In this document: positions 34,635-46,800 of the stretch, in pieces
Layout: every line of letters begins with the position of its first letter
Position numbering within the stretch: the stretch's first letter is position 1
Assembly (NCBI GenBank): GCA_003952965.2
Contig: CM025849.1
Location: forward strand, 32,199,381 to 32,263,380
Direction of reading: 5' to 3'
From: Morella rubra
Lineage: Eukaryota; Streptophyta; Magnoliopsida; Fagales; Myricaceae
Length of the DNA: 64,000 nucleotides
Notes under the pieces: model-generated
Databases searched by the model: none
What the model was told of the DNA's origin: nothing
What the model saw: the letters and a program-made list of their open reading frames with translations, nothing else
Position numbers and translations under genes: made by a program

Positions 34635-35095
34635 TGGTCGGGTTACATCGTGGTCAGGGTCGGGTTTTGATACATGAACTCGAGAAAAATCAGGTTTGTG
34701 TTTGAGTCTCTAACCCGAAACAAAACATTCAAAGGAACCGACTCCGAAGGTTTTAGCTTTTTTCGGGGTTGGCTGTCGAGGTTAGGTTTTGAAAGAAGAA
34801 CCCGAGAAAAATTAAGTTCATGTTTGCGTCTCTAACTCGAACCCCACATTCAAAGGAACCCGACCTCAACAATTTTAGCTTTTTTCGGAGTTGAGGTGGG
34901 TTTTGAAACACGAACCCGTTAAAAATCAAGTTAGTGTTCGGGTTTCTAACTTGAAACTGAACAATTCAAAAGAAGTCGACCCGGACAGTTTTAGCTTTTT
35001 TCAGGGTCAAGGTCAGGTTTTGAAATATGAACCCCAAAAAAATCAGGTTAGTGTTTGAGTTTCTAACCTGAAACCAAAACATTCAAAGGAACCCA
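34635..35095. repeat. Minisatellite, ~116-bp unit, about four copies (unit 3)
   Basis: Same repeat as 15305-16115, with the TTTTAGCTTTTTTC marker near 34750, 34875 and 34988. The flanks (TTTTGCAGTATTTTATTTTT before and TTTATTTTATTTCAAATTGA after) match those in unit 1, so the whole block was present before the units separated. Confidence 0.75.
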
Positions 35096-35629
35096 GCCAT
35101 TTCTTACTCTCTCGAGAACTTTATTTTATTTCAAATTGATGTTAAAAATTAAGTTTATTAATCATATAAAATTACGAAAAATATAACATACGTCAAAATT
35201 AATAGAAAATTTTAACGTAGGTTGCAAAATGTCTAAAATTAATAGATAGTGGGTACAATATGATAAAAATAATAGTTAGAGGTGCAAAGTGTCAATACAA
35301 TTATAGTTTGAGGGTGTAAAATATATTTATAATATAATAATATATATTCTTATGACTTCAATATCCTCTGATAATTCATAAGATTATCTTTAAACGAATA
35401 TATATAGTTTCTCGAAAAAAAATTAAAAATTATTAAATTATTTAACTATAGCTAGAATATTCTATATCATCACATTCCCAAAAGCTATAGCCATATATGG
35501 TTCTTAGGCAACTCTTGCTGAATAGGGAGAGTTTTAGTAATATTTAATTGAGAGGATATTTTAGAATAAAAAATCATACGGATTACAATTAAATAGCTTA
35601 ATTTATTATAACTGCGTAAATTATCCCAG

Positions 35630-35637
35630 TATTTAAA
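35630..35637 (+). promoter_or_regulatory. TATA-like box of peptide copy 3
   Basis: TATTTAAA lies 44 bp before the ATG at the same place as in copy 1, within the conserved proximal block. Confidence 0.3.
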
Positions 35638-35681
35638 CTCCTAAAATCAGACACTTTCTAGAAGGAGAAAATTGGACCCAT

Positions 35682-36148
35682 ATGGCTGGAATAAGTATGA
35701 AAAAATTAATTACGGCGCTGGTGATGATCATGATATTTTATCAGGATCAGGTGCAAGCCGCTGCAAATAACTTTCGCTCTGATCCCCCAGCTTCACTTCC
35801 TATTCACCGCGATCGTATCTCCGTCCAACAACTCGATTCTACATTAGAGGCCGAACCTGGCAAGGGATCACCTCATTCACTGTATCACTGCCTTGAGAGC
35901 CGTCTGGAAAGATGTATGAATTGCATACCCCGAAAACCCTCTTGCTCAATTTTTGCCTTGTGCGTCAATTCTTTCAGTGCTTGTATAGGCATGGATTTCC
36001 TGTCGCAGAAGCTGACGCCGACACTTATCTCAAAGCTAAACAGTGTATAAAAAAATGCTTCCCGCCGGGAGTCGAAGCTCTGTTAACAAGATATAAGGAG
36101 GGAATCTGTTTAAGGGATTGTTTTAAAGAGAGCATCCTGAAGGGTTGA
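35682..36148 (+). pseudogene. Eight-cysteine secreted peptide, copy 3 (best preserved ends, frame-broken in the middle)
   Basis: Unrecognised family. The first ORF starts MAGISMKKLITALVMIMIFY, a clear signal peptide cut after VQA, and runs through HCLESRLERC. A second, overlapping frame (35912-36148) holds the rest: CLVRQFFQC, ADADTYLKAKQCIKKC, CFPPGVEALLTRYKEGIC, CLRDCFKESILKG, stop. The switch between frames is a 1-bp difference near 35920 relative to copies 1 and 2. Total family length would be about 155 residues. In the first frame as assembled the product is 122 aa with a different cysteine pattern. Located about 5 kb from copy 2, same strand. Confidence 0.72.
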
Positions 36149-36441
36149 GATGTTGTCTGTCAGTGGGGTTTGATCATGAGCTCCGATCGAGGTCTGAGAA
36201 AAGGCTTTTATCTAGTAACTTCGTACTTTTTTTACGCTCCATTCGATCGTAGACAGAAATGTCCAGGCTTGTGCATTAACATCAACTTTGGGCATTAAAA
36301 ATCTGGTAATTAATTCCCAACGATAATAATTTGTCATGTTTTAGAGTTTTTAAAAGATTTAAGAATTATTTTTAAACGAAATAACTGAAAAAAAAAAGTA
36401 ATTAGTTCTTGAGTTTTGGTAGGAACTTGAAAAAAAAAAAA

Positions 36442-36798
36442 ATTAATACACTTTGCACTCCCAATTATTGTTTTTGTGATATTCCTATTAACTATTAGTT
36501 CTAGACACTTTGCATCTTCCATTAAAGTTTTGTTAAAGTTTTCAATTAATTTTGATGGAAACTTATTTTTGGTGTCTAAAATTATGATATCCTCATAAAA
36601 AAGTCTTTGTAAAAAAAAAATTATGGGAAAAAATTGTCATTTTGCATAAAAAAAATTAATTTTCCATTCAAATTGAAAATTTTTAATTAAGTGTGTAAAG
36701 TGTTTGAAATTAATGGTAGGTGCAATGTGACAAAAATAATAGATTGAGTTGTAAATTGTCAAGAAGCATAAATTGAAGGATGCAAAATATATTTATCC
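36442..36798. mobile_element. MITE-like repeat downstream of copy 3
   Basis: Counterpart of 18421-18796 with a shortened left end (ATTAATACACTTTGCAC) and right end CAAAATATATTTATCC. Confidence 0.45.
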
Positions 36799-37277
36799 TA
36801 AATATATTAAGGGATGGAGCATGCACAAAGGTCTTGATTGACACGTGTTTAAAAATAAAAATAAAAATTCCAAAAACCTAGTAAACCAAAAAAAGTTGAA
36901 AGAAAGATATATAAAGAAAAACGAAGATAAGAAAAACGAGAACCATGGAAGCGAGTGGGGAACTGTTTTTAAAAATTTTTGTGCTGAAATCGAACTATTT
37001 TTACGTGCCCAATTAAGAACTATAAATTACATTCGGAAATCTGAAAATTAGGATCATTTCGCTAATATGTTTTGCTCCCTTAATTCCAAAAGAAATGTTT
37101 TCTTTTGTATGTATTTTAAGAATAGCAGTAGAGAGTTTTATAATAATCAATTATTTTATTCCCTTTACCGCATCAATATTTATATCACTCGCTCCCCAGG
37201 CACCTTATTAATTCATATACACATTGAGCTTGTCTCACCTCTTAGATTTTGTGTTGGGTGGTTTCAGGTTGAATAAG

Positions 37278-37361
37278 ATGGCATGTGGAACCCTGGACTT
37301 GGCCTGTATCAACACTCCTAGTTTTATTATTTCTCGTCTGCGTTATGTTTGTACTCAATAG
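37278..37361 (+). pseudogene. Small hydrophobic ORF downstream of copy 3 (27 aa), degraded
   Basis: It opens MACGTLDLACINTP like unit 2, but the hydrophobic tail is replaced by SFIISRLRYVCTQ. This is the most degraded of the three copies, which argues against a conserved function. An AATAAA signal follows near 37448. Confidence 0.25.
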
Positions 37362-37550
37362 TTGAAACAATATGCAAGTGTAGAGACACTTCTGTTTCGA
37401 TGTTACGTTGATCTTTGTAAGTAAATTGGATACTTAGATCCGGATTTAATAAATTTCTTCTTTATGTCGCTTTTATTAATGAATGTTTCGATTGAATGCA
37501 TTGAGGAATTGGCAGATTGGAGTGGATTTGATTAGGGCTGTTTGTTCTTT

Positions 37551-37675
37551 TTCTTTTCTATAATTTCTTCCATTGAAAAGATCTATATATATGCTGTCTT
37601 TTTCTCTTTGAATTAGACCAGCCAATTCATACAGCAAATTAGAGAGAATCTTATCGCTCGGACTGTGCATACGTA
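37551..37675 (+). repeat. Short remnant of a fourth unit
   Basis: The first ~120 bp of the unit start (TTTTCTATAATTTCTT, then a block ending in GGACTGTGCATACGTAAA) recur here and then stop. This marks the right edge of the array. Confidence 0.65.
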
Positions 37676-39013
37676 AAACTCGCCAAAGACATTAGAGACA
37701 CTTTGGGAGTGTCATGCAATAGCTCACAAAACCCTGAAGCCCTTTCATACATGACCACATGATGTCAGGAGAGCTCCAAACACTAACACTAACAAAAAAT
37801 TTAAAGACTCTCACCGCAATGGCCATCCTTGTAATCGAATAACAATTACAAAAATATAACAAGAAGATTACTTAAATTGGGGGCAAAAAAAAAGAATATT
37901 ACTTGAAGACTGGGGTATTGTAATTTTATTAGTGAGAACCATTAGTATAATCATGTGAAAGATTGGGGAAGTGCATGAGTACAAATAACAAGGTAATTAG
38001 GTTCTAAGTGATCTTAAATCTAATGTAGGCCACAGAAGATACTTGGTCAAATAAAAAATTGTAATAACTCCAATTCGATTCTCAAAAGGTTCGATATTTC
38101 ACAACGGATAAGGATCGTCTACAAATCTTTACTCAAAATGTGTAATGTAGTTCAAAAATAAATGGACACAACATGTATGTCCTATACTATTTAATGTTGT
38201 TAGAATTAACTTTTGAGTAGTATAAACTCTATTACATTAAATGTCAATACTAAAAGGACTGTATTGGTAATTAAGCCTTATTTTTTAATAACTGGTAAGC
38301 TCACATTCCTAAAATGAAGTGTACAAGAGGCCAACGCCCCTAAACTAATACAACTCAAGAACAAGGCATCAACCAGAGGCGATGCACAAAAACTAAAATA
38401 CAACAGCTACTACGAAAAACCAAGGCTACAATGAGCCCTGCAAACAACAGAGAATACAGAAAGTCAAAAATAATTTTTTTTTTTTGGTAACGATCGAAAT
38501 TCAGACACTATCCTTGAGTGTATGCTTAAGCTACACTCTCAAAGTCTCTCGTTGTCATTTGAACTACCCGGGTGGTTGACAAATGTAGTTTCCCCTAAAT
38601 GAAAAGCCACATTTTACATGGAGTAATATATATGTTCGTTCAACTCATTGATGGAGTCTCCTAGTCCTCTCTTTTGCCTTTTGTAGCTTAAACTCTCAAG
38701 CACCTTACTTTTAGGCTCCTTTTTAACAGCGGGGTTTACTATTCCATTGAGATTCTGCAAATTCTCCAGTATTGATTGCTACAATTTGTCCTTAAAAACT
38801 CGTAGGGTTTGGTTAGGCTTTCCAATAACCAGTTGTTAAACTATAAGAGAAGTAAGACAAACCCCTCGTTGTGATCTCAAGAAAACTATCACTTGGTTTA
38901 TAGTTGAAGCTATCCTCTTATTAAGGATTTTAATCAAAATACCATTTCAAATATTACCCTATTCTAGTTCTTACAAATTTGTCACACATCATTATATATA
39001 TATATATTTTTTT
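37676..39013. other. Intergenic, no gene seen
   Basis: The sequence is AT-rich. A poly-T run near 38473 followed by GGTAACGATCGAAATTC, with a CAAC/AAAC-rich stretch before it, resembles the reversed 3' tails of plant non-LTR elements, but I see no ORF to support that. Confidence 0.4.
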
Positions 39014-39502
39014 GGGTAAACTTATAGTTAGCCCCCTATGTTTAGGCAAAAATCAAGTTGCTACCTTATTTTTCAATCCAACAATTTGAGACCCATAACT
39101 TTCAAAACCTATCAATCTTCGCCTCCCGTCTAAATTAGACGTTAAATCAAACGGAAAAGCATGAAAAATGACCAAAATGCCCCTCCAAAATAAAATTACT
39201 AAAAAATTCATTAAAAATAAAAAATGATATTTTTAAATAAAACTATTGAAAATCTATTTCAATAATCTATTTATTTTTAATTTATTTCTTAAATTTATAT
39301 TATTTTTATTTATTTTTTAAAATTTAGCCTTGGAGGGGTATTTTGGTCATTTTGCATGATTTTCCGTCGACTTAACGCTGATTTAGACGGGGGCGAAGAT
39401 TGATAGGTTTTGAAAGTTATGGTCTCAAATTGTTGGATTGAAAAATTAAGGGTAGCAACTTGATTTTTGCCCAAACATAAGGGGGCTAACTATGAGTTTA
39501 CC
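39014..39502. mobile_element. Foldback/MITE element with ~175-bp inverted arms
   Basis: Left arm 39015-39188 (GGTAAACTTATAGTTAGCCC...) and right arm 39331-39502 are inverted copies with few mismatches (right arm read backward starts GGTAAACTCATAGTTAGCCC). The ~140-bp centre is AT-rich. It has no coding capacity. Flanks are poly-T, so the target duplication cannot be resolved. The GGTAAA ends and long arms suggest a Mutator-like MITE, by inference. Confidence 0.75.
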
Positions 39503-40801
39503 TTTTTTTTTTTTTATACAAGGAATACTCTATATCGACAGTCTATAGTAGAGACAAACCTAAGGGTGAGTACCGAAATAGATGAAACAAATGACCAATT
39601 CAATTCCGTTCCAGTACTCACTGGAATCTTTTTTTTTTTTTTTTTGTATCGGATCCATTTCGATATTTTACTGGAACGGAATCGGAATTTGTGGAATTGG
39701 TACTAGAAATTCTGGTTCACCATGTGGATTTTTTTGGACATATTTTTTTGGGGCCCTAATAAGCCAAAAATATTTTTTTTGACCGAATTTTTGGAAGATT
39801 TTTCTATTATTCATAATATATGTAAACATTTATCCAAAATTTAGATTATAAAGTCAACATTCAAGCAAATTGCATGTGTTATACTTTATTTTGAGCCCTA
39901 TTTAAAAAAAGAAGGGTAACAAAAATTTCAATATTTTTTAGTTATTCATTATAAATTAACAATAAATGTAAATATTCATCTAAAATCTAGATTTTAAACA
40001 TTCAATCAAATTCCATATATTATACTTTATTTTGAGCACTATTATTTTATTTTTTTAGAAAATCAAATTAAAATTCTAGTAATTATGCCGGAATTTTCAG
40101 TTTCGGTTCTGGAAATTGTCAAAAATGACTTCTGATTCTAGGGTATATGTCAAAATCAGAACCGGATTTTTGAAATCGGAAGTGAAATCGGATGTTTCAA
40201 TACTTACCAAAATTTGTGCCCACTCTTAGACAAATCGATCTAATGCATTGTTAAATTATAAAGATGCTAGCTTTTGGAAGCCAAAATTTGGGCTTTCAAA
40301 ATTTCCATCCCAATAAAATAACTCTCCAAAATTTTCTCTTCACATTAAATAATCACTTTTCACTTCAAATAAATATAAAAAATTTCATTTAAATCATATC
40401 TCTCTTCACTTTTTCATTGACTCTAATACCCTGACATGATTTTTCTGTGACCACCAACGTGTCGAGCACACTATTGGGTTCATTTTATTATTATTAATAT
40501 TTTTTAGTAGGATATTAATATTACTGATAAAAAAAAGACACTTTTTGGGTTAAAAAACAAAAACGTCGTGAACGTTTTTGTCTTTTTTCAAAACGCAAAA
40601 AAGAGTAACGGAGACTTCTCGTGGATGAATCGAAGTCAAAGCATTCCCTAAGGGCCTCTACATTCCATACACATACACATACGCGCATATATAGGTGGAG
40701 TTCGGGCGCATATATATAATAATCAATGATTCGTTGCTGTCCCTTTCTTCCTTCCTCGCACAGAGGTTGAAAGCGACGAGGCTATCAAGCTACCGGGACT
40801 C
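39503..40801. other. Intergenic and DGS1 upstream region
   Basis: AT-rich sequence with several poly-T runs (39503-39515, 39628-39645). Near 39610-40210 are repeated GAAT/CGGAAT-type words (GGAACGGAATCGGAATT; TTTCGGTTCTGG) without a clear unit. TATATA motifs near 40687-40692 and 40710-40716 lie 90-110 bp before the DGS1 start and may be its core promoter. Confidence 0.4.
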
Positions 40802-43800
40802 ATGGAGGTCGGACCTGCGGTAAATAACGAATCCAGGGACGTCAAAACCCTCTTCTCCTTCTACTCAAGTTACCTCTGGCACCGTCTGGTAGGTTTCTTG
40901 CCCTCCTCGGGCTCGAAGTTTCTCTGGAAATTCTCAAATTTCTATCGCCGAGTGGCTCGAGCGTGGTTCCGGAGACGCAGAGAATGTCTTCCCCTCCCAT
41001 TGCCTTCCAACTCTCTGGACTCTTCTCTGTATGCCCCCACGTCAGTTCCTTTTTCTTGTTTGTTCAATAGTTCAGTTCTTAAGTTGTTTTTGTTTTTATG
41101 ACTTATTTGGTTGCCGAAGAAAACGGAGGAAAAGAATTTCGCGGTTCCGCATTTCCTTTTTGTTTTCGGTGGTAATGTAGAACTCGGCTAAATTCAGTCC
41201 AATAGTTGAGCCGTATTCGTTGCGTTTTGTAAAGCTTGCGTCTTGGACTATGTTTTCGATTTAATCGCTGCGCGTGTTCATTTCCCTGTCAGTATTTTTA
41301 GTAGTTTTCTTATTGTTTGTACACTTCCAATGATCGTCTATATTTAGCTACCTTAATTTCTGGTTGGAATGATTTTGTAACATGCTGATTATCATCATTT
41401 CTCGTAGCCTGTGCCTTGAGATTTCGTTCAGTCCGGGATGAATGTTCTGTGAGTCTTTTTTTGCCCTTTCAAATTAGTTAGAACTGACACTTCTGTACGC
41501 GGACGGCGTTTTGACTGAAGGAAAGTTTACGAGATCCTTTTCATTTTAATTTTATCAAAAGCAAGCGAAGGAGAGTTTTCATATTTATTTTTGCGATGCT
41601 ATAGCATGATTCTTCAGCAACAAAACATCTGTTTTCTGAGGAAATAAGTTAGTATTTCATTTGTTTTCGTGTACTTTTAATTATGGGTGCTCTGCACATC
41701 CAGGGTTATGACAGAGTCTTCTGGAGTTTATGATGTCTTGGAGGATATATTGGAACATGTCTTTTTCAATTTGCATAACATCCAGAAGAATTTGCAGTTT
41801 TGGCAATCTAGGGCGGAGGTTAGTAAACCTTGCATATGGTTTACTCCAACTGAGAGTTTGTGCTACTAATTGTTAACAGCGACAGCTATATTTTTTGTTT
41901 TTGTGATTTTATTTCAGGGATCAAATGCTCAGAAAATGTACTTTATGCTTTTTGAGAGAGGGCCACAGGCTTTTATTGAAGGAGCAGTTCAGATGATACG
42001 TGATTATGCTGTTCAGGGCTCTTCTATTCAGCATCTATGCCGTTCTGCATCATCTTACATTTCTGAGAAAATAGCTGTCTTAAGTTGCTTAAGATGTGCA
42101 CTTGCTATGTTCTTGGCCCAGGTTTGCTCAACCTTATTCTTGGTTTCATTTTGTGCATTTGAATAATGATAGTCTTTCCCATTACTTTTTTGCTTCAATT
42201 TGTATGTCTTCTCTCATAAAGACACCTAATTTTGTTCATTTGACCTCGTCTTAGGTCTTACTGATTGCTATATGCCTGATTGAGCATTTGTCATGAATTG
42301 TGGATATGCATCATTATACTTTGTCTTAATTGGTCGTAGTTCATTGCAACTGGTGTATGGCAGATGCTGTCCACCTTATAAGCTGAATGATATTCAATTG
42401 AAAGTCAGTAACCTTCATCGTCAGCATCTGGATAGCCTCAATAGTTCACTGAGAGCCTTTTTTGTAATAAACAGCAAGCCCTCATACCTTGGTTGGAGGG
42501 TTCCTAATGAGGCAAGTGCAGGGCATCATGGGGGTTGGAAGTGGAGGGGGAGTAGATAATCGCTTTCTTTTGGATCAAACTTTAAGTGTATGCAGTGAAC
42601 GTCTAAACCATATAGAGCCAACAAACAATGCACAGCCTTGCCATTTTAGATTGAATTCATTTGTAACTAATTCTTACTGTGCCTAAGATAACATTTGAAA
42701 ACATTACACCCTATTTATTGAGGGACTGGTCGGTAGGCTAGGCCACCCATCTTGTTTAACTTTGCTAGTGCCCTATGCCTACAACACATCCTTGTTTACC
42801 ATATTGTAGCCTGTTTGGCTTACTAAAATTTGCTAGAGGTTTCAAGGGACTGCTACCTGGTCTTATCTGGCGAGGTTGTGGGTTCACTCTCTCTTACCCA
42901 CTGCTGCCCAAGCTCACAATGCACATGCACACGTGCACACAACAAGCTTGATTCATCTTCTATATTTGTAGACAATTTGTATCTTAGCCACAGAGTTATG
43001 TATTACAGGGCAACTGTATGATAGTTATTTCATGTTTTGTTTTTCCTTCAAGTGTATATCACTAGATTTGATCCAAAATGTTTTATAGATCTACATGGAA
43101 GTTGATAGATTTGGGGAGGAGTTGGTGAAGGATCCTGAGACTTCCTTGCCCTCATTATTGGTTACAATTAATGGTTTGAGGGTCTGGAGGCATCCACATG
43201 TCTTGTTTACTCATAAGTGCTAACAAACATTTATCCCATACTGTTGCTGTTTGCTTGATTTCATTGATGTTCAAGGGACAGAACACTTAATTGGATTGTT
43301 CACTATCTGTGTTTGTCACGCTGCCCAAGCTCATCGCCTCCCACATGCAGACTGCTTTGCAGGGCATCGAGTAGATAATCGCTTTCTTTTGGAGTGTATG
43401 CAGTGAACGTCTAAACCATATAGAGCCAACAAACAATGCACAGCCTTGCCATTTTAGATTGAATTCATTTGTAACTAATTCTTACTGTTTAACATTTGTG
43501 ACTGGTCGGTAGGCTATCTTGTTTAACTTTGCTAGTGGCCTACAACACATCCTTGTTTACCATATTGTAGCCTGTTTGGCTTACTAAAACTTGCTAGAGG
43601 TTTCAAGGGACTGCTACCTGGTCCTTATCTGGCCGAGGTTGTGGGTTCACTCTCTCTCACCCACTGCTGCCCAAGCTCACAATGCACATGCACACGTGCA
43701 CACAACAAGCTTGATTCATCTTCTATATTTGTAGACAATTTACTATCTTAGCCACAGAGTTATGTATTACAGGGCAACTGTATGATAGTTATTTCATGTT

Positions 43801-46800
43801 TTGTTTTTCCTTCAAGTGTATATCACTAGATTTGATCCAAAATGTTTTATAGATCTACATGGAAGTTGATAGATTTGGGGAGGAGTTGGTGAAGGATCCT
43901 GAGACTTCCTTGCCCTCATTATTGGTTACAATTAATGGTTTATTTTCAAATTTGGAGGCATCGATTGGTCATCTACATGCAACTCATCAGGTGACTATAC
44001 AAACTAAGACCTATCCTTGTGGTCATCACTGTTTGCTTTTGTTTTGATTTCATTGCTTGTGTTCACTTGCATTACAGAACACTTATGTAGATTGTTCACT
44101 ATCATTGCCATTGTTTGTCTTAAATTTTAGTTTCTTTTCCTCTCTATTCTCACATGCAGACTACTTTGCAGAGTGATTCTTCTGTTGAAGAGAGCTATTC
44201 TGGCCTGTTGCTGTTTGAGACGCTGCCTGGAGCAGAGCAGGAAGGGTCTCAGTGGACTGATTGTGAAGTTAGAGATGCTATCAACTTGATTAATCAAAAT
44301 CTATTCAAACTGGACTCTTTTTTATCTGATATTGTAAGAGCTACTTCCATATTTTTATCTTTTGTACAGAAGTGGTACTCTTTTAAGCCTTTTGGAAAGA
44401 AGTCAGTTTGTAACATTAGGTAGCTTTTATTTCTCATCTTTTAATTTTTTTTTTTTTTGTTTGAATCGGTTCTTCATTTTGGTGGGTGAACAACCCATAA
44501 ACTTGTAGTAGCTGCAAATTATGAAGCGATCATTAGAAAAATGAATGAGCTTCCAAGTGAATAACAAATCTTTAGGCTGTTGTTTCTTTATCCATAACTT
44601 GATAAACTATTTTTCATGAGGGTTGTCTTTTTTTTTTAATAATAATAAGTCTCCTCCTGTTACTTTTAGCTAAGGGAGAAAAGGGAGGGAGAGAAAGTGA
44701 CAGTGGGAGACTGGTTGCTATATGTACATGATGTTGCTTAAATGCACTACATTTAGTAACTAAATTTTTTATTGTTTCTACACTTACATTGATTGTCTCT
44801 ATTTATCTTTGTGTTCTCATTACATCTTTCCGTACAGTCAGCCTATGATACATGCACATGATGCTTAAATGAGTAGAAACCTTTGGTAGATTCTTTTATT
44901 GGTTGAATGATGCTTGTGAGGTCAACTATGGATATTACTTTTTTTGTTTGACTGGTGTTTGGACTTTAATAGAAGAGTAGTTATTCTATTTGTCTCTGCC
45001 TGCATGAGTTTGTGTGATTGGTTTGCGTGCTTTGATGAAGATCAGACATGTTGTGTTATTGTTTTTAGGTTGCCAAACATCGGAAACCCAGGAAGATAAC
45101 TTTACATTGGGTGCCCTATACATGTGGTGCAGTTGGTCTTTCCGTTTGTTCCATGTGGGTCTTACGGCACAGTAGTTTGATGGGAAGTCCTGACATTGAC
45201 AAATGGCTTCGTGAAGCAAGGGACTCAACGATTAGCTTTTTCAACGATCATGTAGAGCAACCGGTATATTCATTCTTTCTGCAATTTCCAGTAGATGCTT
45301 TCTCCTTTGAGGTTTTATTTTTATTTTTTGTAATGGACATCTGCCCTTGAAATTAAGATGCAGATATGACACTATTAGGTAATAATAGATGCATTGGCAG
45401 AGGAAAGGACACAATGGGTCCACTTGCAGTAAAAATAGCCCCTTAGGAAAGATGTATCCTGCTTGAAAATAGAGTTTACCCCTGCTGAATGGTGAAGAGG
45501 ATTCCACACTTAAAGGTTTCGGGCAGTTTATCAAAATCAAGATTGTAGAGAGGTTCAAAATAGATATCTATATCAGTTTAGCCTTTGTTGGTATAGGCAT
45601 TGATCTTACCTGTCACAGTGGTCACTGTTGAAAGGATGTCTTCAGCAATGATTTTGTAACTGACGGGGGATCAGTAGTTGAATGATCGGTTGGTTATGTA
45701 TATTGAGAATGATATATTGAACAACCTGGATGTTGATGAAATTGCAACATTTTCCAAAAGGAACAGATCATTAAGGATAACTGAACAAACTATCATTCAA
45801 CGACTGTTATTCATAGAAATGAATGCTTGTTTAGCTCTTTTTTTTTTGGCCCAATTAATTATGCTTTTCTCTGTTTGGTCCCCCCTTTGAAGTAAAATCC
45901 TTTCTCAGACATCAACTAGATGATACCTCCTGTGTCCTATTTAAATTCGATGTACTGCTTTTTAGTTGTTTACCATCCCGAAGATGGTATCCACATCCTT
46001 AGAAGGAATATTCACTTTTCCAGTTAGCCTATTACCCGTTGCCACCTCTTTTATAGTGTGAAGAGCTTTTTGCTAAATTAATATCTTCTCATCAGTTATG
46101 TAGTCATTTGAAATCTAGATGCTCATTTTGGGACAGGAGCACAACTCTTCTAATTTGATGCCTGCAACTCTCTCTAGCCCCCTTTCCCCCCCTTCTCATA
46201 ATTCTTTGTGAATTATATTTCTGATCTATTGGTTATTTAAGAATCTCAATGATTAACTCAAGCTTTTAACAGCTTCTGTCTATTAGAGACGAACTTTTCG
46301 AGACATTCAGGAGGAGGCACAAAGGTGTCATGGAGCCTGAAGAAGTGCAGTTGACTTCTGATTCCTTGCGCAGGTTATTGTTTCTATTTCCACACTGCTA
46401 ACCATTTTCAGGTGAATATTGCACATAAATGTCCGTCATGTATGTATAACTCAAACCCAGTGATGTCTAAAAGAGTTGTGGGTAACAGTGATGTCTCTGA
46501 AAAAATCTTCGAGTTGGTGCTTCCTTCTTTTTAAAATGAGCTAAGCTAGGAGCGAGTCTCGTGAGATGGAAATTCAAATGAGTCTTTGAGTGAGTGCTAC
46601 CTTCTAGCTTCTTTCTGAACTTTGCTGGCTTTAGCTTGAGCCAAATAAGACTGAACTTTGCCCTTCCCCTAACATAGTAAGGCATGAGAACTGACTTTTC
46701 TCCCCGGGCAGGATTCCATTTAGTGTAGCAAATGTATCTGTTGGAGCGTTGCATCAGCTTCCATGAAATGTCCAAGCAAAAAATTGCTTGGTTTTGTAGA

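Larger units (their letters stand above)
32321..37550 (+). repeat. Tandem unit 3 of the array
   Basis: The block order matches unit 1, with two upstream blocks (about 33500-34375 and 35200-35660) on either side of the minisatellite at 34635-35095, then peptide copy 3 and the second small ORF. It lacks the CACTA fragment and the large retroelements. Confidence 0.75.

Noticed and set aside
17659-36148. Calling the eight-cysteine peptide an alpha-hairpinin or a thionin
   Set aside because: The last two C-x3-C pairs with a 16-residue spacer resemble a helical hairpin, but the two C-x7-C pairs and total length do not fit either family.
43859-44047. Separate small gene starting MEVDRFGEEL
   Set aside because: It is exon 4 of DGS1 read past its splice donor.
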